53,286 nt of DNA. Origin: an uncultured Litorivicinus sp. (GTDB lineage Bacteria > Pseudomonadota > Gammaproteobacteria > Pseudomonadales > Litorivicinaceae). The notes under the pieces were generated by a model that was not told where the DNA came from, made no database searches, and saw nothing but the letters and a program-made list of their open reading frames with translations. Positions 10,881 through 20,656 of the stretch are shown here, piece by piece. Where the stretch lies: NCBI GenBank assembly GCA_902594275.1, contig CACJLQ010000009.1:1-53286 (forward strand), given 5' to 3'. The position numbers and the translations under genes were made by a program. The first letter of the stretch is position 1; every line of letters begins with the position of its first letter.

Positions 10881-11509
10881 TGTTACAGCGCCTCCTTTCG
10901 ACGATAGTTCTCGGCTTGGGTTTGATGATGAATCAAGCCTGTTCTGCTGACGGATTCCAGGAAGGAGTTCATTATCAGACCCTCACTAAACCAGTGGTCA
11001 CATCAGATCCCTCGCGTGTCGAGGTTTTGGAACTGTTTTGGTATGGATGCCCACACTGCGACACGCTGGATCCGGCCTTGAAGGCATGGGCCCAAAAACT
11101 ACCAAGCGATGTATTGTTCACGCGAATGCCCGTTGTGTTTGGGCGTTCTTGGGAAATGCATGCGAGGATGTTCTGGGTTGCAAAGAATTTGGGACTTTTG
11201 GAGACGATCCACGAGCCATTGTTTAATGCGATTCATCGCGAGGGGCAGCGTTTACAGCGCGTAGACGATGTCGTTGCTTTTTTCGAGCGATATGGGGCGG
11301 ATCCTGCGGTCGTGAAACGCGAGCTTGCTGGATTTGCGACGGAGAGTGCACTGCGTCTTGCCGATGCACGAGTCCGTGCTTATGGGATTCAGGGCGTTCC
11401 CGCACTCGTTGTCAATGGGCAGTTTGTGACAGGCGTATCACAAGCAGGCGGCGAATCTCAGTTATTTCAACTACTTGAACAGTTGATTGAAACGTCACGT
11501 CAAAAATAA
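10880..11509 (+). CDS. dsbA: Thiol:disulfide interchange protein DsbA
   Basis: DsbA is the periplasmic oxidase that introduces disulfides into exported proteins. The 209-residue precursor has a signal peptide ending near residue 22, the CPHC active site at C57-C60 in the context ELFWYGCPHC, an inserted helical domain, and the cis-proline loop GIQGVPALVVNG. The start codon overlaps the cytochrome c4 stop by one base (TAATG), so the electron carrier and oxidase are cotranslated. The Cys in the signal region (QACSA) is not in a proper lipobox, so a soluble periplasmic form is expected. Confidence 0.95.
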   Translation: MLQRLLSTIVLGLGLMMNQACSADGFQEGVHYQTLTKPVVTSDPSRVEVLELFWYGCPHCDTLDPALKAWAQKLPSDVLFTRMPVVFGRSWEMHARMFWVAKNLGLLETIHEPLFNAIHREGQRLQRVDDVVAFFERYGADPAVVKRELAGFATESALRLADARVRAYGIQGVPALVVNGQFVTGVSQAGGESQLFQLLEQLIETSRQK

Positions 11510-11517
11510 ACAAGGAA

Positions 11518-11539
11518 CCAATCCGTGTTTTCGGATTGG
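11518..11539. terminator. Hairpin between convergent dsbA and the unknown secreted gene
   Basis: A perfect eight-base-pair stem (11518-11525, CCAATCCG, with 11532-11539) and a six-base loop lie in the 39-nt gap between two convergent stops. There is no strong T run on either side, so it may be a weak bidirectional terminator or a 3' stabilising hairpin. Confidence 0.55.
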
Positions 11540-11548
11540 CTAACTTCT

Positions 11549-12058
11549 CTAAAAGTCGATCAAATCAGACGCAGCCGCCTTCTGCTCGCGCAACGCTTTT
11601 GCGTACGCTGAATCCATCAAATCGATTTCAACAGTCAAATCTGGAGTCAGACTAAACGCTTTAGTACGACGAATCCGCGCGCGCAGTTCTCGAGTTTCGT
11701 TGTCATCACGATACAGATGGAAGAATCGTAGGAACTGTTTGTCGTTCGATTCGATTTCGGAGAGTGCTGCGTAGCAAGGTGTCACACGGCCATACTTGTT
11801 ACAGATGCGATTGACTAATTTGGCTTGTGTTTTTTCGTCATTCGGCAGGCCCTCTTGGCGATAAAAAACGCGAACAATGTTACCGTTCGGATCGTGAGTA
11901 ATTGTCAAGAATTCTTTCGCAGGACTTTCCAAGCTCTGGAAGTCATCCACAGTGTCTCCGATTTTCAGTCCAGCAACATCGAATGCAATCGACGTCTGGG
12001 AAATCGAGAGAGCGAAAGCTGACAGCAAAACCCGTGGTGTGATTCGCGATTTTTTCAT
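11549..12058 (-). CDS. Unrecognised secreted protein
   Basis: I do not recognise this 169-residue protein. It has a clear signal peptide (MKKSRITPR, then a hydrophobic stretch, cleavage near TSIA-FDV), so it is probably periplasmic. The mature part is mixed alpha/beta with two cysteines (in ICNKYG and TPCYAAL) about a dozen residues apart that could form a DsbA-made disulfide, followed by a charged helical C-terminus. A full AGGAGG lies only one base before the ATG, unusually close. It is 28 nt downstream of the aminotransferase gene on the same strand and probably cotranscribed. Confidence 0.7.
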   Translation of the reverse strand: MKKSRITPRVLLSAFALSISQTSIAFDVAGLKIGDTVDDFQSLESPAKEFLTITHDPNGNIVRVFYRQEGLPNDEKTQAKLVNRICNKYGRVTPCYAALSEIESNDKQFLRFFHLYRDDNETRELRARIRRTKAFSLTPDLTVEIDLMDSAYAKALREQKAAASDLIDF

Positions 12059-12086
12059 ACCTCCTAGTGTAGCCTATTCGGTTGAG

Positions 12087-13292
12087 TTAAGCCTGTTTAT
12101 TAAACTGAGCGTATGCCCGGTCAAGCCGATCCAATGCCTCATCAATTTCAACTTCCGAGATGATTAAGGGTGGCGCAAATCGGTGCACACGCGGCCCGGC
12201 AACAAGTGTCATTAGACCTTCTTGCATAGTCAGGGCCGAAAGCTCGCCAGCCCGTCCATCGTATTTATCCTTTAAAACAGCGCCGATCAGAAGCCCTTTT
12301 CCTCGGATCGTTTTGAACAGACCATATTTTTCGTTCAGTTGGTTGAGCCCTTGGATTAATTGTTGGCCGCGAGCCACCACATTACTCAGAAGCTCAGGTG
12401 TATTAATGAGCTCGAGTGCTCGGGCAGCTATTGCCGTTCCAAGAGGATTTCCGCCATATGTACTTCCATGGGTGCCAGCAATGAGATGCTCCGAAATCCG
12501 TTCCTGACAGAGCATCGCACCGATTGGAAAACCACACCCAAGACTCTTCGCGCTTGTTAGAATATCTGGGGTAATGTCGCTATGTTGATAGGCGAATAGC
12601 TTGCCTGTCCGCCCCATGCCTGTCTGTACCTCATCAACGATCAATGCAGCACCAACACGGTCGCAGGCGGTACGAATTTTCTCGAAAAACGTGGGGCAGA
12701 TTGGACGGACACCACCCTCTCCTTGAATCGGCTCAACCATGACGGCACAGGTTTTCTCAGAAATTTGAGTGTTCAGGGCATTGCAATCATTGAAAGGAAG
12801 ATGTGTGAAACCTGCTGGCATGGGCCCAAATCCAACGCGATACTTGGGTTGACCTCCGGCTGTGATGGTTCCGATCGTGCGCCCATGAAACGCATCATTG
12901 AAAGCAATGATTTCATGTTTTCCAGGACCATAGAGGTCGAAAGTAGTTTTTCGTGCCGCTTTGATTGCCGCTTCGTTGGCCTCGGCGCCGGAATTACAGA
13001 AAAAAACACGATCAGCAAATGTACATGCCACTAGAGCTTTCGCGAGCTCGATCGCAGGCTCGTTCGCCAATACGTTTGAGAGGTGCCATACCTTATTGGC
13101 TTGTTGAGTTAGTGCTTCTACGACATCGGGGTGGCAATGGCCTAGTGCACTGACAGCAATACCACCAGCAAGATCGAGATAGCGCTCACCGGTTTGTCCA
13201 AACAGCTCACAGCCTTGTCCTTTGACAATAATTGTCGGAGGCAGACCATAATTTGGTGTCAATACTTGTTGATAGTCAGATAAATTAGTCAT
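12087..13292 (-). CDS. argD: Acetylornithine/succinylornithine aminotransferase (ArgD/AruC/AstC type)
   Basis: A class III PLP aminotransferase of 401 residues. The PLP lysine lies in ILTSAKSLGCGFPIGAML; the phosphate-binding CNSGAEANEAAIK and the AFHGRTIGT and VDEVQTGMGRTG blocks are intact. The sequence resembles Pseudomonas AruC/ArgD throughout, including the VAGPxVxRFAPPL C-terminal motif. Such enzymes transaminate N-acetylornithine in arginine synthesis and often succinylornithine in catabolism; which applies here is not decidable. ATG 13292 overlaps the stop of the HDAC-family gene (ATGACTAA), so the two are translationally coupled. argA and argH lie elsewhere in the window. Confidence 0.9.
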   Translation of the reverse strand: MTNLSDYQQVLTPNYGLPPTIIVKGQGCELFGQTGERYLDLAGGIAVSALGHCHPDVVEALTQQANKVWHLSNVLANEPAIELAKALVACTFADRVFFCNSGAEANEAAIKAARKTTFDLYGPGKHEIIAFNDAFHGRTIGTITAGGQPKYRVGFGPMPAGFTHLPFNDCNALNTQISEKTCAVMVEPIQGEGGVRPICPTFFEKIRTACDRVGAALIVDEVQTGMGRTGKLFAYQHSDITPDILTSAKSLGCGFPIGAMLCQERISEHLIAGTHGSTYGGNPLGTAIAARALELINTPELLSNVVARGQQLIQGLNQLNEKYGLFKTIRGKGLLIGAVLKDKYDGRAGELSALTMQEGLMTLVAGPRVHRFAPPLIISEVEIDEALDRLDRAYAQFNKQA

Positions 13293-14220
13293 GAAGCAAA
13301 GTCTCGATGTGGGCACACACACTGTGGCTCAACGCCTCGAGATCATACCCACCTTCGAGGATAGATACGATACGTGATTGACTATGACGTTTTGAAATAT
13401 CGCTAATCAGTGCCGTTATCCAGCGATAGTCGTCCTCCACTAAATTGAGCTCACCCAACGGATCCGACGTATGTGCATCGAAGCCTGCCGATATCAGGAT
13501 CAGTTCGGGTTTGAATTGATCCAATGCGGGAAAAAAATCATGTTCGAATTTGTTTCGAAATTCTGATCCACAAGCTCCAGCGCGAATTGGTGTTAAAACC
13601 AAATGTTCGCCCGGGGTATCAAAGTGTCGGTTCGGATAAAATGGGTGTTGAAAGGAAGAGCACACCATCACGTGCTCGTCATTTTCGAATATATCAACTG
13701 TTCCGTTACCGTGATGGACGTCAAAATCAATAATGGCAACTCTCTCTAAGCCATACTGTTTGATGGCATGCAATGCTGCGACCGCCACGTTATTAAATAA
13801 ACAAAAGCCCATGGCTAATGATTTTTCAGCATGATGCCCTGGAGGCCGGGTTGCACAAAAAGCACGCTGTATGTCACCAGCCATCACACAATCGACCGCC
13901 TGACATCCCGCACCGGCGGCAAGCAGTGCCGCTCGCAGTGATCCTGGGCCCATCGACGTGTCGCCATCGAGAGGAATTAAATCACCATCCACTACACTAA
14001 GCCCAGTTTGCTCGATTTCATGCACATATTGATGCGGATGCGCTCTCTCGATGAGATGAAGCTCAGCCGGTTTCGCATCGAATTGTGTCAAATCAAGCAT
14101 GAGTCCTTGGGCTTGGAGCCGCGCATTGATTGCCTTCAACCGCATTGGACTTTCTGGGTGCATGTGTCCCATGTTATGACTCATGCAATCTGAATGAGTG
14201 AAATAACCGATCTGTTTCAT
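13285..14220 (-). CDS. Histone-deacetylase-family zinc amidohydrolase
   Basis: A 311-residue arginase/deacetylase-fold enzyme of the class II HDAC/acetylpolyamine amidohydrolase family. The catalytic His pair lies in RPPGHHAE, the zinc ligands in DFDVHHGNGT and SAGFDAHTSDP, and the transition-state Tyr in LEGGYDLEAL. All active-site elements are therefore present. In bacteria these enzymes remove acyl groups from polyamines or small molecules, and the real substrate here is unknown. ATG 14220 is preceded by GGAG; the longer upstream reading frame is not used. It lies between a HAD phosphatase (10 nt upstream) and ArgD (overlapping by 8 nt). Confidence 0.9.
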   Translation of the reverse strand: MKQIGYFTHSDCMSHNMGHMHPESPMRLKAINARLQAQGLMLDLTQFDAKPAELHLIERAHPHQYVHEIEQTGLSVVDGDLIPLDGDTSMGPGSLRAALLAAGAGCQAVDCVMAGDIQRAFCATRPPGHHAEKSLAMGFCLFNNVAVAALHAIKQYGLERVAIIDFDVHHGNGTVDIFENDEHVMVCSSFQHPFYPNRHFDTPGEHLVLTPIRAGACGSEFRNKFEHDFFPALDQFKPELILISAGFDAHTSDPLGELNLVEDDYRWITALISDISKRHSQSRIVSILEGGYDLEALSHSVCAHIETLLHD

Positions 14221-14230
14221 GACACTCCGC

Positions 14231-14887
14231 TTAATCTGAAAATTGAATGACGGGCCACCCTCGATTGTTAGCAAGGTGTGCCAAGGCCGGATCTGGATCA
14301 ACAACAAATGCTTGATCAGCTCGCTCAAGTAGTGGCTGATCGTTAATTGAGTCTGAATAAAAATGAATGGTCGATGCACTCGCGTTCTGTGACTCAAGCC
14401 AAGTATCTAAGGCAATTATTTTGCCTTCTTTATAAGTCGGAATCCCTGTCAATTCGCCGGAATATTGACCTTCAACAATTTCAAATTCGCATCCCAAGTA
14501 ATCGTCGACGTCATGCAAACGGGCGATCGGCTCGATAATGAACGTATTTGTCGCTGAGATTATCAGTGTGTGAAAACCTTCAATTTTATATGCTTGGATG
14601 CAGTCGAGAGCCTTGATCTGTAATTGCGGCCGAACGATTTCCTGAACGTACTGATGTCTCCAAGCGGTCACTTGGTCGATTGGGTAGTTTTGCAGCACCT
14701 CGCATGCAAACCGCTGGTAGGCGCGGATATCGAGGCATGCATCGAGGTAGTCTTGATAGAACCGTTCGTTGTTCTCGTGATAATAGGCTTCGTCGACCGC
14801 CCCAACGTCGATTAGAAATTGATTCCAGCCCTTGTCACTGTCGAATGGAAGTAACGTGTGGTCGAGGTCGAAAATGGCAAGTTGCAT
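14231..14887 (-). CDS. HAD-superfamily IB hydrolase (SerB-like phosphatase)
   Basis: A 218-residue HAD phosphatase. Motif I is FDLDHTLL with the nucleophile Asp, motif II the Ser/Thr in IISATN, motif III the Lys in YKEGKI, and motif IV FYSDSINDQPLL. It belongs with the TIGR01490-type IB hydrolases related to phosphoserine phosphatase; the substrate is unknown. A homologue sits next to rppH and ptsP in Pseudomonas. ATG 14887 gives the standard N-terminus (MQLAIFDLD); the upstream extension overlaps rppH and is discarded. It is divergent from rppH and first in a likely four-gene minus-strand operon. Confidence 0.9.
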   Translation of the reverse strand: MQLAIFDLDHTLLPFDSDKGWNQFLIDVGAVDEAYYHENNERFYQDYLDACLDIRAYQRFACEVLQNYPIDQVTAWRHQYVQEIVRPQLQIKALDCIQAYKIEGFHTLIISATNTFIIEPIARLHDVDDYLGCEFEIVEGQYSGELTGIPTYKEGKIIALDTWLESQNASASTIHFYSDSINDQPLLERADQAFVVDPDPALAHLANNRGWPVIQFSD

Positions 14888-14962
14888 AGGATTTGTCTTG
14901 TTTAATTTGAGTGATGTCTGAAAAATTGAAAGAATGCAGGGGGTTTTAAGGAGTTTCAAGTC

Positions 14963-15454
14963 ATGATTGATCAGGACGGTTTTCGGCTTAACGTGGGAAT
15001 TATCCTCGCGCACCCGACCGGCTCTGTTCTTTGGGCGAGGCGACACGGGGAGGATGGATGGCAATTTCCTCAGGGTGGTATGAAAGCTGGTGAAACTCCT
15101 GAAGAGACCATGTATCGAGAGCTTCACGAGGAGCTAGGAATCTCGAGTAATCAGGTAGTCGTTTTGGGGCAAACCGCGGGCTGGCTTCGTTATCGGCTAC
15201 CAAAATCCCTTATTCGGCCCCGCGGCAAAAAAACCTGTGTGGGGCAAAAGCAACGTTGGTACTTGCTGGCACTGAATGATCCGTTTATTCAGCCGAATCT
15301 TGCTGCAACAGATCATCCGGAATTCGATGCCTATCAATGGGTCAGCTATTGGTACCCTCTAGGGCAGGTTATTCCGTTTAAAAGGGACGTGTATCGTCAG
15401 GCAATGATGGAGCTTGCACCCGCATTACGTTGGTTCGGTCCGATGGCATGCTAG
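14963..15454 (+). CDS. rppH: RNA 5'-pyrophosphohydrolase
   Basis: RppH removes 5' pyrophosphate from primary transcripts and so triggers RNase E decay. The Nudix box reads [11 protein letters not shown]...RELHEELGI, with all conserved Gly, Arg and Glu residues. The N-terminal FRLNVGIIL and the C-terminal half match the family, and 163 residues is normal. AAGGAG lies nine bases before ATG 14963. The stop lies inside ptsP (overlap 7 nt), and rppH-ptsP linkage is well conserved in gammaproteobacteria. Confidence 0.96.
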   Translation: MIDQDGFRLNVGIILAHPTGSVLWARRHGEDGWQFPQGGMKAGETPEETMYRELHEELGISSNQVVVLGQTAGWLRYRLPKSLIRPRGKKTCVGQKQRWYLLALNDPFIQPNLAATDHPEFDAYQWVSYWYPLGQVIPFKRDVYRQAMMELAPALRWFGPMAC

Positions 15455-17742
15455 ATATTCTTCGACGTCTTGTTCAGGCGGTGACCGATGCTGCGACTTT
15501 GGATGAGGCGCTCACAATCATCGTGACACGCATCAAGCAGACGATGCAGACCGGTGTGTGCTCTGTGTATTTGCTCGATGAATCGACAGATCGTTGGCTT
15601 TTAATGGCAACAGACGGCTTAAACCCAGAATCAGTGCGAAGTGCAAGCCTTGCAAAGACAGAAGGTCTTGTCGGTACAGTCGGCAGCCGTGGTGAATTAG
15701 CCAATCTTGATGATGCTTCGAATCATCCGGCGTTTCGTTTTTTACAGGAAACCGGTGAGGAGATTTTTCAATCGTTCCTCGGTGTTCCAATTGTTCATCA
15801 GCGCGGAATTCTTGGCGTGTTGGTTGTGCAGCAAACAACACAGCGAAAATTCAGTGATGATGAAGAGGCACTGCTCGTCACCGTCGCCGCCCAGATCTCA
15901 GCCCTGATCGCGCACGCGAAGGTTTCTGGCCGACTGCATCTCAGTAATATCGATGGCGAACAGCCGATCGACGTTCATTTTAAGGGAGTTGCCGGCGTTT
16001 CAGGTGTGACCACCGGCACCGCATTTGTGCGTCAGCCACCTGCTAATTTACGGCGAGTCAAGGATGCTAAGACTGACAACCCTGAGCACGAACTTGAGGA
16101 GTTCCAAACGGCACTGGGTGAGGTCAAAGCAGAGCTTCGTCAGATTAGCGATTCATTGTCCGAGCATTTAGCGCGTAAAGAGACAGCATTATTTGATACC
16201 TATTTAAGGATGCTAGAAGACCACACACTTAGTGGTGAAGTTTGTCAGCGCATCCGGTCGGGGGAAACCGCCCCCACGGCTCTCAAACATGTTGTATCGG
16301 ACCTGGTTGCACGATTTGAGGCGATGGATGATGCGTATCTCAAAGAGCGGGCGACGGACTTGCTGGATTTAGGACGGCGGATCTTAGCAAAGTTGCTGCA
16401 CGAGCAATCGGAGTCTCTTGATTATCCAGATGACGTCATTCTAGTAGCGGAAGATGTGACGCCTGTCATGCTCGGGGAAGTCCAAACGCGTTCGCTTAAG
16501 GCGATTGTTTCTGTGAAGGGCTCGGCCAATTCGCATGTGGCTATTTTGGCTCGAAGTTTAGGGATTCCCGCGGTCATGGGGGCTGTGGATTTACCGTTGG
16601 GTGATATTTCAGGGGCTCACTTGATCGTCGATGGCTGGCGTGGAGAAGTGATTGTTGAACCGTCAGAGCATGTGCTGTCTGAATATCAACGAGCGCTCGA
16701 TGACGCTGCAAGTCTTGAAATGGATCTCGAGCAGATTGAATCTGGGATTGCGACGACATCAGACGGTCAGCATGTTCATCTGATGTTTAACGCAGGTCCG
16801 TTCGGTGAGTTATCAGAGAGACAGCGAAGCTGGATTGATGGAGTTGGACTCTATCGAACCGAGTTTATTTTTCTGGCGCGATCTCGATTTCCAACAGAGG
16901 ATGAGCAAGAAAGTGAATACCGAGCTGAGCTGGCAACTTATTCCCCGGCACCAGTCGTGATGAGGACACTCGATATTGGTGGTGATAAAAGTCTTCCCTA
17001 TTTTTCGATTGACGAGGAAAACCCATTTTTGGGATGGCGCGGTATTCGCGTCACTCTCGATCATCCGGAAATTTTTCTGACCCAGATTCGCGCCATGCTG
17101 CGTGCGAATTCAGGATTTGGCAATCTACGTATATTATTACCAATGATTACTACCCTTGAGGAGTTGCGGGCATCAAAGGCACTCATTCAACGGGTGGTTC
17201 GGGAATTAACCGCCGAAGGGTACGCAGTTGTGGCTCCACAGGTTGGTGTCATGATTGAAGTTCCAAGTGCTGTTTATATTGCTTCTGAGTTGGCTCAAGA
17301 GGCTGATTTTCTTTCAGTAGGCTCAAACGATTTAACCCAATACCTGTTGGCTGTTGATCGAACAAATGCGCGTGTTGCAGACATGTTTGATGGGTTTCAT
17401 CCAGCCGTATTGCGTGCGCTTGAGATGACATCTAAGGCGGGTATTCAGGCAAAAATTCCGGTTGCTTTGTGTGGTGAGATGGCCGGAGACCCCCTGGCGG
17501 CAGTCTTATTGGTTGGTCTTGGGTTTAATGACTTATCCATGTCGTCTGCGGCATTGGCTCAGGTGAAGCGCGCATTAGGTGAGTTCAGCTCTGTGGAATG
17601 TCGAATGCTCGCTGAGGAGGCATTAACCCGGGAATCTGGCATCCAAGTCCTCCGGATTGTTGCTCAGGCATTCATCGATAAGCACCTGAATCTGTTGGTG
17701 CCACCAAATTTGCGCGAATCACTCGAAGTGGGAATTGCGTGA
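15448..17742 (+). CDS. ptsP: PEP-protein phosphotransferase of the nitrogen PTS (EI-Ntr)
   Basis: A 764-residue Enzyme I-Ntr: GAF domain (about 1-150), PEP-utiliser N-terminal and phospho-His domains (about 170-400), and the C-terminal PEP-binding TIM barrel (about 420-740). The phosphorylated His lies in [17 protein letters not shown]. The barrel has [20 protein letters not shown] and the catalytic-Cys motif LCGEMAGDP. PtsP feeds phosphate from PEP to NPr and EIIA-Ntr, regulatory proteins absent from this window. The start is ATG 15448 (MLDILRRL), overlapping rppH; the six-residue upstream extension is not needed. Its stop overlaps the next gene as GTGA. Confidence 0.96.
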   Translation: MLDILRRLVQAVTDAATLDEALTIIVTRIKQTMQTGVCSVYLLDESTDRWLLMATDGLNPESVRSASLAKTEGLVGTVGSRGELANLDDASNHPAFRFLQETGEEIFQSFLGVPIVHQRGILGVLVVQQTTQRKFSDDEEALLVTVAAQISALIAHAKVSGRLHLSNIDGEQPIDVHFKGVAGVSGVTTGTAFVRQPPANLRRVKDAKTDNPEHELEEFQTALGEVKAELRQISDSLSEHLARKETALFDTYLRMLEDHTLSGEVCQRIRSGETAPTALKHVVSDLVARFEAMDDAYLKERATDLLDLGRRILAKLLHEQSESLDYPDDVILVAEDVTPVMLGEVQTRSLKAIVSVKGSANSHVAILARSLGIPAVMGAVDLPLGDISGAHLIVDGWRGEVIVEPSEHVLSEYQRALDDAASLEMDLEQIESGIATTSDGQHVHLMFNAGPFGELSERQRSWIDGVGLYRTEFIFLARSRFPTEDEQESEYRAELATYSPAPVVMRTLDIGGDKSLPYFSIDEENPFLGWRGIRVTLDHPEIFLTQIRAMLRANSGFGNLRILLPMITTLEELRASKALIQRVVRELTAEGYAVVAPQVGVMIEVPSAVYIASELAQEADFLSVGSNDLTQYLLAVDRTNARVADMFDGFHPAVLRALEMTSKAGIQAKIPVALCGEMAGDPLAAVLLVGLGFNDLSMSSAALAQVKRALGEFSSVECRMLAEEALTRESGIQVLRIVAQAFIDKHLNLLVPPNLRESLEVGIA

Positions 17743-18545
17743 CAGAAATAATCCTATATCTGCCCTTGGGTGTTTTCGCAGGTATTCTGGCAGGCCTATT
17801 TGGCATTGGCGGCGGGATTATTTTTGTGCCCGTTTTACTCTTGGGCTTTGAATTGCTTGATATAAATCGTAACGTACTGGCACATTTGGCCATCGGAACA
17901 AGCCTTGGGTGCGTTGTGTTCACTGGATTGAGCTCGACGGTTGCGCATCACAAGAAAGATGCAGTGATGTGGCCGTGGGTCATTCGTATGGGACCGTTTC
18001 TGATCGGTGGTGGCTTGATTGGTGGATGGACGGCTGATCAGTTGCCAGGACACATTTTGCTTCTGATCCTCGGTACATTTTTGTTGATGATGTCGTTTCA
18101 GTTGTTTTTCAAAAATCTGGGTCATTCCGAGGGTGGAACGATTCGGATGCCATCGATTCCGGTATTCGCTTTTGCTGGGACGTTGACGGGTTGGATCAGT
18201 TCAATGATGGGTATTGCTGGCGGAGCTTTGACTGTACCGTTTATGACATCCCATGGTGCGCGGGTACGCGACGCGATTGGGACAGCTTCAGCATTCGGTA
18301 TATCGACAGCATTTGCCGGCACTATTGCATTTGTCTTTGCAGGTCTCGACCATCCAGGAAGGCCTGATTGGGCATTTGGCTACGTTTATTTGCCGGCACT
18401 GATTGGCATTATTGCAACATCCACAGTTTCCGCTCGTTTGGGGGCTCGGCTTGCCCATTCTCTTGACCAAAAATTGCTTCAACGACTGTTTGCGACTTTT
18501 CTTGTTGTATTGTCAGCTCGTTTGATTTGGACGTCCGTGGGATGA
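17739..18545 (+). CDS. TauE/SafE (TSUP) family membrane permease
   Basis: An eight-helix-type inner-membrane protein of 268 residues with the two internal glycine-rich repeats typical of the family: GLFGIGGGIIFVP near residue 20 and SSMMGIAGGALTVP near residue 155. Members export sulfite, sulfoacetate or other small organic anions; the substrate here is unknown. It begins at GTG 17739 in a GTGA overlap with ptsP and ends in an ATGA overlap with lgt, so it is embedded in the ptsP-lgt-thyA-folA chain. A permease in this position is also known in Pseudomonas. Confidence 0.92.
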   Translation: MTEIILYLPLGVFAGILAGLFGIGGGIIFVPVLLLGFELLDINRNVLAHLAIGTSLGCVVFTGLSSTVAHHKKDAVMWPWVIRMGPFLIGGGLIGGWTADQLPGHILLLILGTFLLMMSFQLFFKNLGHSEGGTIRMPSIPVFAFAGTLTGWISSMMGIAGGALTVPFMTSHGARVRDAIGTASAFGISTAFAGTIAFVFAGLDHPGRPDWAFGYVYLPALIGIIATSTVSARLGARLAHSLDQKLLQRLFATFLVVLSARLIWTSVG

Positions 18546-19333
18546 GTGATTGGATGATTAACCCAGTCGCCCTCGATCTGGGATTTATTCAGATCCATTG
18601 GTATGGGTTGATGTACGTGTTTGGTTTTTTGGGTGGGTATGGGCTTGCGATTTATCGGATTGATCGCGGGTCATTTCCAATCAATCGAGAACAGATGTCT
18701 GATTTTTTGAGCTGGATTGCTCTTGGTGTGATCATTGGTGGCCGTGCGGGCTATATGGTCTTTTATCAGCCAGATCGTCTGCTCGATAATCCACTGTCGT
18801 TATTCTATGTTTGGGAAGGCGGCATGGCTTTCCATGGTGGGTTGGTTGGCGTGATCGTGTTTACCTGGATTTTTGCTCGAAAGCACCAGATTGCACCACT
18901 CGCTCTCGGTGACGCATTAGCGCCTCTCATTCCGATCGGCTTGGGCTTTGGTCGGCTCGGTAATTTTATCGGTGGCGAATTGTGGGGTCGACCAACAGAT
19001 TTACCCTGGGCAATGGTTTTTTCGAAAGCAGATGAGCTGGCACGTCACCCGAGTCAGCTGTATCAGTTTGCCCTCGAGGGTGTCTTACTTTTTGTGGTGT
19101 TATGGCTATTCTCGTCCAAGCCGCGGAGACGCGGAAAAGTGACGGGTCTTTTCTTGTTGGGTTATGGCTTATTTCGTTTTATGGTGGAGTTTGTCCGCGA
19201 GCCGGACTCACATCTTGGATTTATTGCACTGAATTGGATGACGATGGGTCAATTGCTGACAGTTCCCATGATAGCGATCGGTGTGTGGTTATTGTTCATA
19301 TGGAAGGAGTCGCCGGGTGCGCGCATATCTTGA
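18542..19333 (+). CDS. lgt: Prolipoprotein diacylglyceryl transferase
   Basis: Lgt transfers diacylglycerol from phosphatidylglycerol to the lipobox Cys of prolipoproteins, the first lipoprotein maturation step. The 263-residue membrane protein has the essential AFHGGL histidine motif, the [14 protein letters not shown] signature, and HPSQLYQ. ATG 18542 forms an ATGA overlap with the TauE/SafE stop and gives the standard N-terminus. The last 17 nt overlap the GTG-initiated thyA; lgt-thyA linkage is widespread in gammaproteobacteria. Confidence 0.97.
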   Translation: MSDWMINPVALDLGFIQIHWYGLMYVFGFLGGYGLAIYRIDRGSFPINREQMSDFLSWIALGVIIGGRAGYMVFYQPDRLLDNPLSLFYVWEGGMAFHGGLVGVIVFTWIFARKHQIAPLALGDALAPLIPIGLGFGRLGNFIGGELWGRPTDLPWAMVFSKADELARHPSQLYQFALEGVLLFVVLWLFSSKPRRRGKVTGLFLLGYGLFRFMVEFVREPDSHLGFIALNWMTMGQLLTVPMIAIGVWLLFIWKESPGARIS

Positions 19334-20150
19334 TTTACTCCAACTGTTATTGGATGGAGGTACCGCGAAGGGCGACCGAACTGGTACAGGGACTTTGAGC
19401 CGTTTCGGTCATCAGATGCGATTCAATCTGAATGCGGGCTTTCCCCTGGTGACAACCAAAAAGGTTCATTTGAAATCTGTGATCCATGAGCTTCTGTGGT
19501 TCATGCAGGGCGACACCAACACGCAGTATCTTCGTGATCACGGTGTGTCGATCTGGGATGAATGGGCGACAGAGGACGGTCATTTAGGCCCTTTATACGG
19601 AGCACAGTGGCGTTCTTGGCCAACTCCCGATGGAGGTACGATTGATCAGTTGACGGAGGTGGTTGAATCTATCAAAGTCCGACCAAACTCCAGGCGTCTT
19701 TTGGTCTCTGCGTGGAATCCCTCGTTATTGCCTGATGAAAGCCAATCGCCGCAGGACAATGTCCGTGCAGGACGGATGGCGCTCGCTCCTTGTCACACGC
19801 TGTTTCAGTTTTACGTTGCTGATAATCAATTGTCATGTCAGCTGTATCAGCGTTCTGCTGATGTGTTTCTCGGGGTGCCTTTTAACATCGCAAGCTACGC
19901 ATTGCTGACACATCTGGTTGCTGATCAATGTGGTCTCGGTGTGGGCGACTTTATTTGGACCGGTGGCGACGTGCATTTGTATCAGAATCATGTCGATCAA
20001 GCGCGTGAACAGCTCTCTCGTGAACCTCGGCCACTACCCAAACTCACTTTGCTAAGAACACCTGATTTGATTCTGGATTACCGCGAACAGGATATTGTGA
20101 TTGATGGCTATGAACCACACCCTCATATCAAAGCACCGGTGGCCATATGA
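19317..20150 (+). CDS. thyA: Thymidylate synthase
   Basis: ThyA methylates dUMP to dTMP using methylenetetrahydrofolate, which it oxidises to dihydrofolate. The 277-residue enzyme shows [17 protein letters not shown], the catalytic Cys159 in [13 protein letters not shown], and the dUMP-binding [13 protein letters not shown] and [10 protein letters not shown] blocks. Just before the active site is an insertion of about a dozen residues relative to E. coli ThyA, seen also in other gammaproteobacteria. The start is GTG 19317, with GGAG seven bases upstream inside lgt; any ATG start further upstream would read through lgt in another frame. thyA and folA overlap as ATGA. Confidence 0.96.
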   Translation: MRAYLDLLQLLLDGGTAKGDRTGTGTLSRFGHQMRFNLNAGFPLVTTKKVHLKSVIHELLWFMQGDTNTQYLRDHGVSIWDEWATEDGHLGPLYGAQWRSWPTPDGGTIDQLTEVVESIKVRPNSRRLLVSAWNPSLLPDESQSPQDNVRAGRMALAPCHTLFQFYVADNQLSCQLYQRSADVFLGVPFNIASYALLTHLVADQCGLGVGDFIWTGGDVHLYQNHVDQAREQLSREPRPLPKLTLLRTPDLILDYREQDIVIDGYEPHPHIKAPVAI

Positions 20151-20656
20151 GCCGAATAGCATTAATCGTTGCACGCGCCGATAACGGCGTCATTGGAGTC
20201 GATAATCAACTTCCATGGCATCTGCCCTGTGATTTGAAGTACTTCAAGCAAGTCACAATGGGGAAACCGGTTTTGATGGGTCGAAAAACCTTTGACTCGA
20301 TCGGGCGTCCACTCCCCGGACGAACCAACGTCGTGATTACGCGCAACGCGGATTGGTCGGCACCAGGGGTTCGGGTTGTTGGGAGTTTGGCGGATGCATT
20401 GAAGCTTGCAACAGCACAGGCGGATCTTGATGGCGCCGATGAGGTGATGGTGATCGGCGGAGCCACCTTATATCGTGAAGCGATTGACCAAGTCGATCGG
20501 ATGTATGTGACACAGGTACATGTGTCACCTGATGGGGACGCCTTTTTTGAAGCACCTGATCAAGAGAAGTTCAAGCGAACTACAGTTGAAGACCATGCTG
20601 GCGATGACGTGTCACCGGCCCACAGTTACGAGGTCTGGGACCGGATCTCCCTTTAA
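20147..20656 (+). CDS. folA: Dihydrofolate reductase
   Basis: FolA regenerates tetrahydrofolate consumed by ThyA, with which it overlaps by four bases. The 169-residue protein has the chromosomal-type motifs: [19 protein letters not shown] containing the catalytic Asp, [15 protein letters not shown] for NADPH, and [12 protein letters not shown]. It is the end of the rppH-folA chain. Its TAA stop abuts the TAA stop of convergent ilvD (TAATTA), with no intervening base. Confidence 0.97.
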   Translation: MSRIALIVARADNGVIGVDNQLPWHLPCDLKYFKQVTMGKPVLMGRKTFDSIGRPLPGRTNVVITRNADWSAPGVRVVGSLADALKLATAQADLDGADEVMVIGGATLYREAIDQVDRMYVTQVHVSPDGDAFFEAPDQEKFKRTTVEDHAGDDVSPAHSYEVWDRISL

